Shown one piece after another: positions 8,162 to 14,688 of a stretch of 18,956 bases of DNA (the stretch's first letter is position 1; every line of letters starts with the position of its first letter). The DNA is taken from the NCBI GenBank assembly GCA_023544605.1, contig JAMJFQ010000032.1:1-18956 (forward strand). Direction: 5' to 3'. The stretch is from ANME-2 cluster archaeon (lineage in GTDB: Archaea > Halobacteriota > Methanosarcinia > Methanosarcinales > Methanocomedenaceae). Under the pieces are notes generated by a model that ran no database searches, had not been told where the DNA came from, and was given only the letters and a program-made list of their open reading frames with translations. The position numbers and the translations under genes are program-made.

Positions 8162-8865
8162 TTCTTATCTTCATATACCTGTTTTTTCTGAGGTTTGATT
8201 ATTGCGACCAGGGCAAGATGGTCCTTGTGGAAGGGCTCCAGCTCTTTTGTGTCAAGTACATTAAATTCAGTGTATAGTTTTTCCAGTTCCTGGTTGAATA
8301 CCTGTTTCGGGTTTACCGTGCTATCCACACTGCGGGCCTTGATGACCATGATAAGATGTCCACCCGGCTTTAACGATTCTCTGGCATTGGCAATAGCTAT
8401 CCCGGCCTGTCCGGGTTGGGCCACATCCTGGTATATCACATCTACCATACCGGTAATAGCCTTGTATGAAACGGGTTTCGCAGCATCAGCAAGGATGGGA
8501 ATTAAATTACGGCGCGGGATGCATACATTGATAAGGTCGCGCATTACCCTGGGTGCGAATTCCACGGCAAAGACCCGACCAGTTGTCACCATATCTGAGA
8601 CATGGCTGGCAGTAGTACCTGATGCCGCACCCAGGTACAGTACACTGGAATCTTGTGCAATAGGAATGTTCATCCCCTTTTCTATCATGGCGGCCAGTTT
8701 ACTGCGATGCGGTGACCACAGCCTGTATTCAATACCGTTCTTGCTCACCAGTTTTTCGCCATAGACCCTGGTACCGGGTACAAAGTTCTTTGTCGCAAGT
8801 CTGGTCTTGCCAATGTCCTGTATTGAATACACATTATACGGCAGCTTTTGCGCAATTACAGGCAT
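8158..8865 (-). CDS. flpA: Fibrillarin-like rRNA/tRNA 2'-O-methyltransferase
   Basis: 235 residues. FlpA is the SAM-dependent catalytic subunit of archaeal C/D-box RNPs, working with Nop5 and L7Ae on guide-RNA-directed 2'-O-methylation. Visible: the N-terminal hallmark TRLATKNFVPGTRVYGEKL (21-39), EYRLWSPHRSKLAAMI, the SAM-binding motif VLYLGAASGTTASHVSD (75-91), acidic strand VEFAPRVMRDL, DVIYQDVAQPGQ (142-153) and IKARSVDST (catalytic Lys176 in this numbering, by family position). The frame is open 70 codons further upstream, but that part lies antisense to arcS and matches nothing; the ATG at 8865 gives the usual family length. In many archaea nop5 is next to flpA; here it is not in the window. 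Divergent from arcS. Confidence 0.94.
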   Translation of the reverse strand: MPVIAQKLPYNVYSIQDIGKTRLATKNFVPGTRVYGEKLVSKNGIEYRLWSPHRSKLAAMIEKGMNIPIAQDSSVLYLGAASGTTASHVSDMVTTGRVFAVEFAPRVMRDLINVCIPRRNLIPILADAAKPVSYKAITGMVDVIYQDVAQPGQAGIAIANARESLKPGGHLIMVIKARSVDSTVNPKQVFNQELEKLYTEFNVLDTKELEPFHKDHLALVAIIKPQKKQVYEDKN

Positions 8866-8922
8866 CAGGATACTGTAATATCCAAACGTCAATAAGATTT
8901 TCCTAAATTCCTGCCATAATCT

Positions 8923-8936
8923 CTTATTTAGATAAG
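8923..8936. promoter_or_regulatory. Symmetric AT-rich element shared by flpA and arcS
   Basis: In the 107-nt gap between the divergent genes, CTTAT-TTAG-ATAAG is a perfect inverted repeat that reads as a TATA-like box on both strands. It is 37 nt from the arcS ATG and 58 nt from the flpA ATG, distances that fit a bidirectional promoter for two RNA-modification genes. Visual call only. Confidence 0.4.
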
Positions 8937-8972
8937 ACCATAAGGAACGAAATAATAATAGACCCAATACAG

Positions 8973-10808
8973 ATGACCAGATATTTTGAAGTAACCAAAC
9001 GAGACGGTGCTGCCCGTATGGGCAAGCTGTTGTTAAAGGAATCCCATTCCACCCCATTGATATTGGAAGTGGCATCAGGGTATCCTGTTGTATATGCCGG
9101 CAGCTTATGGAGGCGTACCAATATTACACCCGGTGATGTGGATGAAGGTACACTGGTAATACTTCCTGACAAGTCCATGCCCCTCCATGCCAGGGCAGAA
9201 AAAGTTAAGAAAATGGTGGAATCTGCCAGAGAATCCAGGCAGGAATGGGACGATTGGCAGGGGGCAGTGGGCCACATCGTACACCCTGCGTACCCTGATA
9301 CATCAAATGCTGACCTGTATGTCATGGGCTGTGCAAAACAAATGGAGCACAATCCCAGGGTATTGCTGGAGACAGTTACCTATATAAGGAATAATACCCC
9401 CCCCGATACTGCCCTTTACGCACCTGCCCTTGCCACACCGGAGAACCTTGCCCTGCTTATATACCTGGGTGTTGATGTGGTTGATGATACCCTTGCAGTG
9501 GTCAGGGCATTTGATGACATGTATATGATGCCCGGCGGCGAATACCGGCTTAACGACCTGTTCGAACTGCCGTGCGGATGCAAAGTATGCAGCAATACCA
9601 GTGCTGTAGCCTTAAAAGAAATGAAATCACCTCAGCGGGGTGAACTGATAGCACAGCATAACAAAGCCAGGCTTGAGGAAGAAAAACATATTATTGTCCA
9701 TCACATCAGGTATGGACAGCTTAGGGAGTATGTAGAAGGGAAATGCCGGAGTGTGCCATGGCTCACTGCATTACTTCGCCTGGCAGACCAGCAATATTCA
9801 TACCTGGAGCTGCGCACACCAACCTATCGCCGAAGTACCATGTACACTAATTCCGCCGAATCCCTGGACCGGGTTGAGGTCAAACGGTTTGCAGACCGCG
9901 TAAGAACACGGTTACGTCCACCAGAGACCTCTATACTGTTGTTATTGCCTTGTTCGGCACGCAAACCCTATTCCCTATCAAACAGCCACCAGTATTTCAA
10001 TCGTGCCCTGGGTAAGTACAGGCGGGCATTGAACGAAGTGATCATCACCTCACCACTTGGTGTAGTGCCGCGTGAGTTGGAACTGGTATACCCGGCCGCG
10101 CATTACGATACACCCGTGACCGGGCAATGGGACCTTAATGAGCGCTCATGGGTGGGCGGATGCCTGCTCGATTACCTGAAAAACCACAGGTATTCCCATA
10201 TAATTGCACATGTGGACGGAGCCTATCAGGAAATATGTCAGTCCGCTGCCAGTGAATTAGGGTTGGACATCACATACACAGGTAACGGGGAAGGTAGTGT
10301 TACTTCAAGCCAGTCCTTAAAAACCCTGAGCGAAACGGTGAAAGCAATTGTGGAGGGGGGAGGGTATATGCTGCGCAAACCAAAGGATATTACCATTACC
10401 ATGCTGCAATCCATTGCAGATTACCAGTTCGGCAGGGGCGCAGGAGACCTGTTAGTGCCTGAAAATGCTACCATTAAAGCACCTTTTCCCAAACACCAGG
10501 TATATGACGGTCGCACCCCGCTTGGCACGCTGAATGCCAGTACAGGCGCACTCATCCCCACTCTTGAAGGTGGACGGAGGCTTATGGAACTGGGGACCTA
10601 CCAGGTTCATATCGATGACTTCGTGCCAGGCAGCAACCTCCTTGCTCCGGGTGTGGTGGATGCTGACCCGGATATACGTCCCTCTGACCAGGTCATTGTA
10701 GTGGGAAAGCGGGCAATAGGTGTGGGCAGGGCATTGATGGGAGGGGACGAGATGATACGCTCGAGCAGAGGCGTGGCTGTTGACCTGAGGCAAGTAAAGG
10801 AGATATAA
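8973..10808 (+). CDS. arcS: Archaeosine synthase ArcS (TGT-like amidotransferase)
   Basis: 611 residues. ArcS acts after the tRNA-guanine transglycosylase: it converts preQ0 at position 15 of archaeal tRNA towards archaeosine. The diagnostic motif PCSxxKPYxxSxSH is present exactly (residues 326-339; Lys331 is the residue expected to attack preQ0). The N-terminal half is TGT-derived and keeps the zinc-type motif CGCKVC (Cys201, 203, 206) plus His229 in IAQHN. A PUA RNA-binding domain closes the protein (about 530-605, LLAPGVVDADPDIRPSDQVIVVG...). Length and domain order match euryarchaeal ArcS, as opposed to the short QueF-like or Gat-QueC variants. The ATG at 8973 lacks a clear Shine-Dalgarno sequence. 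A sugar isomerase-like gene starts directly after its stop codon. tgtA itself is not in the window. Confidence 0.93.
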   Translation: MTRYFEVTKRDGAARMGKLLLKESHSTPLILEVASGYPVVYAGSLWRRTNITPGDVDEGTLVILPDKSMPLHARAEKVKKMVESARESRQEWDDWQGAVGHIVHPAYPDTSNADLYVMGCAKQMEHNPRVLLETVTYIRNNTPPDTALYAPALATPENLALLIYLGVDVVDDTLAVVRAFDDMYMMPGGEYRLNDLFELPCGCKVCSNTSAVALKEMKSPQRGELIAQHNKARLEEEKHIIVHHIRYGQLREYVEGKCRSVPWLTALLRLADQQYSYLELRTPTYRRSTMYTNSAESLDRVEVKRFADRVRTRLRPPETSILLLLPCSARKPYSLSNSHQYFNRALGKYRRALNEVIITSPLGVVPRELELVYPAAHYDTPVTGQWDLNERSWVGGCLLDYLKNHRYSHIIAHVDGAYQEICQSAASELGLDITYTGNGEGSVTSSQSLKTLSETVKAIVEGGGYMLRKPKDITITMLQSIADYQFGRGAGDLLVPENATIKAPFPKHQVYDGRTPLGTLNASTGALIPTLEGGRRLMELGTYQVHIDDFVPGSNLLAPGVVDADPDIRPSDQVIVVGKRAIGVGRALMGGDEMIRSSRGVAVDLRQVKEI

Positions 10809-11639
10809 ATGCGAATCTCATGTTCTTCACTGTTTTTATGGGATTATAGTATTGAGGATATTATCAAAATACTATCCGAAGCCGGGATAGATACTATTGA
10901 ATTCTGGGCAGAGACACCCGAATTCTGGGAGCATCGCCATGAACAGGGAGTGGTTGAACGACTAAAGGATGCCATATCTGTCCTCTCTGATCGCTGTACA
11001 GTACATGCGCCTATACTTGATTTGAATGCCTCGTCGTATAATGAGCATGTTTGTGAAGCAACCATAAAGGAGACACTGTGGGCTATTGACCTCGCACAGG
11101 AGCTTGATGCATCTATATTGACCATACATCCGGGCAACAGGACGGTACAGCGCCCGCCAACACCAGAGGATTGGGCCCGTTTTTTCCATTACCTGAACGT
11201 TACCAACCGGTATTCGGTTGATGCTGGTGTCACCCTGGCGCTCGAGAATCCCACGCCCAGAGTGCAAAGTATGTGTCACAATCCCTCACAGATGGGAGGG
11301 GTGCTGAAAAAATATCCTGACCTGATGATGACCCTGGATATTCCCCATGCCATGCAGGCAGATGATGACAATGCCCTGAGGTTCATAATTGAACTTGGTG
11401 AGAGGATAGTGAATGCCCATGTAGGTGATGTACACAACGGGATACCGCATTTTCCTGGGCATTTAACCCCAAATCCAAATACTATAGCTATAATTAAAAA
11501 ACTGCATTGCAGCGGATACAAAGGTGACATGACCATTGAGATAGACGATAAATTACTTGCCGGGCATCAATCACGGTCAGATAAGGTCTCAGTACTCATT
11601 AACGAGAAGAAGTATCTTATCCAGGCGTTGTCACAGTAG
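10809..11639 (+). CDS. Sugar phosphate isomerase/epimerase-like TIM barrel (AP endonuclease 2 superfamily)
   Basis: 276 residues of the xylose isomerase-like/AP endonuclease 2 fold (PF01261). Metal-site type motifs appear at the strand ends: GIDTIEFWAE, TVHAPILDLN, ILTIHPGNR, LALENPT, MMTLDIPHAM, NAHVGDVHNG and DMTIEID, together supplying Glu, His, His, Glu, Asp, His and Glu ligands in the usual order. This implies a metal-dependent isomerase, epimerase or nuclease; I cannot choose, but sugar isomerase-like is commonest. The ATG follows the arcS stop with no gap, and the Shine-Dalgarno AAAGGAG lies in the last arcS codons, so the two genes form one transcript. A role in the archaeosine pathway is not established; co-transcription is the only link. 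Confidence 0.85.
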   Translation: MRISCSSLFLWDYSIEDIIKILSEAGIDTIEFWAETPEFWEHRHEQGVVERLKDAISVLSDRCTVHAPILDLNASSYNEHVCEATIKETLWAIDLAQELDASILTIHPGNRTVQRPPTPEDWARFFHYLNVTNRYSVDAGVTLALENPTPRVQSMCHNPSQMGGVLKKYPDLMMTLDIPHAMQADDDNALRFIIELGERIVNAHVGDVHNGIPHFPGHLTPNPNTIAIIKKLHCSGYKGDMTIEIDDKLLAGHQSRSDKVSVLINEKKYLIQALSQ

Positions 11640-11714
11640 ATGGCTTCAGGCCATTAGCCCGGGATGAAAAATGTTTTCTATTATTACAATTGTGCCGTAA
11701 TTCTATTTCCAACA

Positions 11715-11760
11715 GTTTTAAAATAATAATAAGGTATAGAAAGTTTTATTTTATATTATT
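11715..11760 (+). promoter_or_regulatory. AT-rich promoter region of the wHTH regulator
   Basis: Between the isomerase stop and the regulator ATG the sequence is very AT-rich. TTTTAAAATAAT near 11716-11727 and TTTTATATT near 11748 are candidate TATA boxes. The first places the start site before the Shine-Dalgarno sequence AAAAGGAG (11775-11781) and so fits better. Confidence 0.3.
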
Positions 11761-11788
11761 ATAATGAAATATTAAAAGGAGTGTAATT

Positions 11789-12172
11789 ATGAAAGATCAA
11801 TCGGTTAGTGTATTGGATGTAAGAGATGAAGAATTTGCTGACACCTTAATGGGGTTAGGATTGAAACGAAACGTAGCTAAGGCCCTCACGTATCTAAAAA
11901 ACATGGATGAGGTAACTTCCCGCGAGATAGAGATCGGGTCTGACCTGAGACAACCTGAGGTCAGTGTAGCTGTACGTGAGCTTAAAGGACTTAACTGGAT
12001 AGTTGTCAGGGAAGAGAAAAAGCCTGGGAAGGGTAGACCGTACAAAGTATACCGTCTGCAAACGAACATCAATTCTATAATTGGGCAGCTTGAGCAGGAA
12101 AAGATAGGCGAGTCAAATAAAATGCTGGATAACATCCAGCGGCTCAAGCAGATCAACCTGAAGAAGAGTTAA
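11789..12172 (+). CDS. TrmB/ArsR-like winged-helix transcriptional regulator
   Basis: 127 residues. A winged-helix DNA-binding domain covers about 15-92: FADTLMGLGLKRNVAKALTY, then helix EVTSREIEIGSDLRQPEVSVAVRELKGLNW (recognition helix around QPEVSVAVREL) and a wing VVREEKKPGKGRPYKVYRL. A C-terminal amphipathic helix (about 95-125, NINSIIGQLEQEKIGESNKMLDNIQRLKQ) probably dimerises as a coiled coil. There is no ligand domain, so it is one of the short single-domain regulators common in Methanosarcinales. The start is supported by AAAAGGAG with a suitable spacer. Targets are unknown; it is convergent with ribB and follows the arcS-isomerase pair after a 149-nt gap with its own promoter. Confidence 0.82.
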   Translation: MKDQSVSVLDVRDEEFADTLMGLGLKRNVAKALTYLKNMDEVTSREIEIGSDLRQPEVSVAVRELKGLNWIVVREEKKPGKGRPYKVYRLQTNINSIIGQLEQEKIGESNKMLDNIQRLKQINLKKS

Positions 12173-12206
12173 TTCCTGCTACTATTGAGTGGGAAAAAAT
12201 TGTGAT

Positions 12207-12956
12207 TTACTGCGAAGGCTGAGTTTCCTGGTTCAATGAACTGTTGAATACATGGATGACATCTTTGCCTTCCACGAACACAAGCCCATGCTCATTGGCA
12301 TATTTCTGTGCATCTGCTTTGGATAGTGCCAGACCTGTTGAACCGTTCAACATCTCACAGATAGCCATGGCAGGAGTGATTTTGGCAAGGTGTGCAAGGG
12401 CTACTGAGAGTTCTGTCTGCCCGGTACGTTCATTTGCAAGACCCTCTGCAGCCCTAAGCAGTGAAACATGGCCTGGCGACCTGAATTTATACGATATGTC
12501 TACTTCCTTACCGTTCATTGCATCCTGCACCAGATTACCCATTTGAGTTATGGTCAGTGCCCGGTCACGGTCTGATATGCCGGTAAATGTGTCTCTGTGG
12601 TTCACCCACAATGAAAAGGAAGATTTTGAGTCATAGGGGATGTCACCCTGTTTTTCCACCAGTTTTTTTAGTGTTTTACCGTTGCCGTTCAATTCTGTAT
12701 GTCGCAGGATGTCTGCATAGAAAGGAAGGTCCAGTTTTTGGGCTGCTGTGGGGTGTATGGCCACGCATATGAGCCCACCACCATCTTTTCGCATCTGGTA
12801 GATATATTCAGGTGTGGTATTGGTAGCCGGAATGACAAAATCGGTCTCTCCTTCCCTGTCTTCAGAATCAAAGAGGAGTATCATTTCTCCTTTTTTCAAT
12901 GAATCGATTGCTTGATTCACATTATTATTTGGTATCTCCATTTTATGCACCTTCAT
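12207..12956 (-). CDS. ribB: 3,4-dihydroxy-2-butanone 4-phosphate synthase
   Basis: 249 residues. RibB converts ribulose 5-phosphate to 3,4-dihydroxy-2-butanone 4-phosphate plus formate, the four-carbon branch of riboflavin synthesis. Motifs: the acidic loop DREGE (33-37) for Mg2+ and substrate binding, HPTAAQKLDL, TFTGISDRDRA (123-133), FRSPGHVSLLRA (158-169) with the metal-binding His163, and ERTGQTELSVAL (176-187). It is monofunctional; there is no GTP cyclohydrolase II domain, as usual in archaea. An alternative start is Met6. It lies 18 nt downstream of the riboflavin kinase/regulator gene on the same strand with no room for a separate promoter, so both are probably one operon under the same control. 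Confidence 0.95.
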   Translation of the reverse strand: MKVHKMEIPNNNVNQAIDSLKKGEMILLFDSEDREGETDFVIPATNTTPEYIYQMRKDGGGLICVAIHPTAAQKLDLPFYADILRHTELNGNGKTLKKLVEKQGDIPYDSKSSFSLWVNHRDTFTGISDRDRALTITQMGNLVQDAMNGKEVDISYKFRSPGHVSLLRAAEGLANERTGQTELSVALAHLAKITPAMAICEMLNGSTGLALSKADAQKYANEHGLVFVEGKDVIHVFNSSLNQETQPSQ

Positions 12957-12974
12957 GTGTGGGTAATGTCAGTT

Positions 12975-13631
12975 TCATTCAACAAGGACGGTAATCCTGC
13001 AGCCGTCTTTCAATTTCAGTTGTTCTCTCAGGTTATCGGGTGATATGATCTCAATGATATCTTCAGGATAATGTGTCCTATCAGGTATCATTATGGCACC
13101 TTTAGTTCCATTTCCTAATTTTACCGGATAGCAGCGCCCTCCGCCAAAAGTCCGGTTCCTGCTATTGAAGCCGTTGATAATTACATCGTCCTTTAACTTC
13201 AGCATGCTCCGGCATTCAATACTTTTCCCCTCAAGTTTTATGTTCAATGTGCCGGGATAGGGTTCAAAGCCCAGCAGTTCGACAAACTGGTCATGGTAAC
13301 CTTTCAGGGTGGTGTAATACTGTCCCTCACCCAGGCCGGTGATGACCTTGCCGGTCAGTTCTATGTGCGTGGAAGGGCGGGCGAATATCTGTCGGTATTC
13401 CAGGTACTCTGCTTCCAGCACCTTTAGTCCATGTTTTGTGATCATGACCCGCTGACCTGCCTGGTCAACCTTGCGGGTGATATATCCCGCCTCCTCAAGC
13501 GCCTGCAGTCGCCTGGAAGCGGTCTGCGGGCTCGAAGTTATTTGTGCTGCAAATTCGGGTGATGATAATCGCACAATGCTGTCAATGCCCCCCATCAGTG
13601 CAAGTTTTTTTAGTGATGATATGTTTTCCAT
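12975..13631 (-). CDS. rbkR: CTP-dependent riboflavin kinase with N-terminal winged helix (RbkR type)
   Basis: About 218 residues. The C-terminal domain is the archaeal CTP-dependent riboflavin kinase (RibK, makes FMN): GLGEGQYYTTLKGY (99-112), LGFEPYPGTLNIKL (120-134, binds nucleotide and flavin), TFGGGRCYPV (161-170) and HYPEDIIEII. The N-terminal 85 residues form a winged-helix domain (SSPEFAAQITSSPQTASRRLQALEEAGYITR). This fusion is the known archaeal regulator-enzyme RbkR, which represses riboflavin genes and is itself part of the feedback. Start: a TTG at 13661 and an ATG at 13643 are in frame upstream, but both fall inside a palindrome that probably is the operator; the ATG at 13631 begins MENISSLKKLALMGG, a usual start for this family. 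ribB follows after 18 nt. Confidence 0.9.
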   Translation of the reverse strand: MENISSLKKLALMGGIDSIVRLSSPEFAAQITSSPQTASRRLQALEEAGYITRKVDQAGQRVMITKHGLKVLEAEYLEYRQIFARPSTHIELTGKVITGLGEGQYYTTLKGYHDQFVELLGFEPYPGTLNIKLEGKSIECRSMLKLKDDVIINGFNSRNRTFGGGRCYPVKLGNGTKGAIMIPDRTHYPEDIIEIISPDNLREQLKLKDGCRITVLVE

Positions 13632-13638
13632 GATATCC

Positions 13639-13668
13639 GCCATTATTGAGATGCATATCAAATATGGC
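13639..13668 (-). promoter_or_regulatory. Candidate RbkR operator (30-nt palindrome)
   Basis: The 30 bases are 24/30 symmetric around a central ATGCAT. On the coding (minus) strand the outer arms are GCCATATTTGA and TCAATAATGGC, 9 of 11 positions matching in inverted orientation. The site lies over the start site predicted from the TATA-like CTTTAATAG at 13676-13684, the ideal place for a repressor. RbkR proteins are known to bind palindromic operators of riboflavin genes; that this one is the site is inferred. Confidence 0.5.
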
Positions 13669-13675
13669 CTACAAA

Positions 13676-13684
13676 CTATTAAAG
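13676..13684 (-). promoter_or_regulatory. TATA-like box of rbkR-ribB
   Basis: CTTTAATAG on the minus strand, about 26 bases upstream of the centre of the palindrome at 13639-13668 and about 45 bases before the ATG at 13631. Visual call. Confidence 0.4.
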
Positions 13685-13697
13685 ATTGCTGATTTAT

Positions 13698-14324
13698 TCA
13701 ATCAAATGTTCCAGGTATGGCTTTGAGTCCTTCCTGGATGTCATTGATGAGGTTTTGAGGAATACCAACGATCACTTCATCATCCCCATACTTGCTGTGC
13801 TTGCGCGAACCCTTGCAGCCCATGGATATACAAAGGTTGCAGCTAATTGCAGGCCCAGCAGTGCATTCCCCACATACGGAAGCAGTACCGCCGCTGCTGA
13901 AATGTAAAGACCGTCCGTCATGATATGACAGGGCCTGGATAAGGCGCATAGCTTTTTGTGGTGTAAGGAACAGTAACATTATTTTAAATACGTTGGTCTC
14001 ATCTGTCACAGGAAAAAGTTGGATCGAGCTGTATTGCTCATCCAGTCTGGTTAATTCTTCTGCCGCCAGGATGGCTGCCTCTTTGTTCTTATACCTACCT
14101 GAATTCAAATAATATTCATCCGGCGATGGTGCATCCCTTCCCAGCACATAGGAGCCAACTGGACAGGCCTGTTGTGAGAACGTAATGGATTCCCCCTCAC
14201 GGGCTTTCTGGACAAGTTCACAAAACCGCAATTTATTCGTGTAATTTTCAGGTTTTTGGCTGAATTTAATACCTACTGGAAACCCATTATCCATTAATTC
14301 TATAAAGTTCTTGTATTTTCTCAT
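13698..14324 (-). CDS. DUF169 family protein, cysteine-rich
   Basis: 208 residues of the DUF169 family (COG2043), widespread in methanogens and anaerobes, function unknown. Family features: PVGIKFSQKPE near the start, FCELVQKAREGESITF (34-49), QQACPVGSYVLG (51-62), GRYK (77-80), VTDETNVFKIMLLFLTPQKAMRLIQAL, and the C-terminal block ASVCGECTAGPA...SMGCKGSRKHSKYGDDEVIVGIP. Seven cysteines (35, 54, 151, 154, 162, 165, 170) are clustered so as to suggest a metal or Fe-S site, but no such cofactor has to my knowledge been established. No membrane segment. It is 66 nt upstream of rbkR on the same strand, but rbkR has its own promoter and operator, so shared regulation is uncertain. The ATG at 14324 has no strong ribosome-binding site. 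Confidence 0.85.
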   Translation of the reverse strand: MRKYKNFIELMDNGFPVGIKFSQKPENYTNKLRFCELVQKAREGESITFSQQACPVGSYVLGRDAPSPDEYYLNSGRYKNKEAAILAAEELTRLDEQYSSIQLFPVTDETNVFKIMLLFLTPQKAMRLIQALSYHDGRSLHFSSGGTASVCGECTAGPAISCNLCISMGCKGSRKHSKYGDDEVIVGIPQNLINDIQEGLKAIPGTFD

Positions 14325-14406
14325 TGAGTATAATTCTCGTTATATGTGTTTTAATATTATCGCTTTATTTTGCGTGGTTTTATAGTTAGAATATTATGTT
14401 TTTACT

Positions 14407-14415
14407 GATAAGAAC
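14407..14415 (+). repeat. Target-site duplication, left copy (9 bp)
   Basis: GATAAGAAC, identical to 14594-14602, directly abutting the terminal inverted repeat of the element between them. It marks the insertion as transposition. Confidence 0.75.
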
Positions 14416-14593
14416 GGCACAATACCAAAATCCAGTTATACAGTGAATATATCTTAAATAGATACGACTACAAATCTGTGTTAATCAGTGAAATCCGTGT
14501 CTTTTTATATTTCCAGACACTGATTAACACCGATTCACACAGATTTTACCTAAAGTCGGTGTCAACAAAATAACTGATTTTTGGAACAGTGCC
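14416..14593. mobile_element. MITE-like element A, 178 bp, 9-bp target duplication
   Basis: A non-coding element between two perfect copies of GATAAGAAC. Its 24-bp termini are imperfect inverted repeats: the left end starts GGCACAATACCAAAAT (14416 on) and the right end reads, in reverse complement, GGCACTGTTCCAAAAA (from 14593), 19 of 24 positions matching. Inside is a long imperfect hairpin (14473-14545) built from short tandem units. There is no room for a transposase, so it must be moved in trans. GG-starting ends and a 9-bp duplication recall IS1-type elements, but the family is not proven. It fills most of the 317-nt gap between the DUF169 gene and the broken membrane-protein gene; outside it I see only AT-rich sequence. 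Confidence 0.72.
14473..14545. repeat. Hairpin of tandem 9-10-nt units inside element A
   Basis: The left arm (14473-14501) consists of three units of the form AATCNGTGN: AATCTGTGTT, AATCAGTGA, AATCCGTGT. The right arm (14516-14545) holds three such units in reverse complement: AATCTGTGTG, AATCGGTGTT, AATCAGTGT. The arms pair with four mismatches and one or two single-base gaps around a 14-nt loop. It could fold as a long stem in DNA or RNA. Confidence 0.7.
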
Positions 14594-14602
14594 GATAAGA
14601 AC
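14594..14602 (+). repeat. Target-site duplication, right copy (9 bp)
   Basis: GATAAGAAC, the right-hand partner of 14407-14415. Confidence 0.75.
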
Positions 14603-14688
14603 AAACAAATAAATAAAATTACATAGAAAAGTTAAATCGAGATGAGAACGGAAACAAAAATAGTAACCTATTCTTATTTCTTCCACCT

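Noticed and set aside
8866..9075. Extension of flpA upstream to 9075 (70 extra residues)
   Set aside because: The extra part is antisense to the arcS start, matches no fibrillarin feature, and the family normally starts where Met at 8865 places it.
13632..13661. Longer rbkR starts (TTG 13661, ATG 13643)
   Set aside because: Both codons lie inside the likely operator palindrome and close to the predicted transcript start; ATG 13631 gives the normal N-terminus. ATG 13643 remains possible.
14473..14545. The repeated AATCNGTG units as a CRISPR array
   Set aside because: Units are 9-10 nt, contiguous without spacers and arranged as a hairpin; there are no cas genes.
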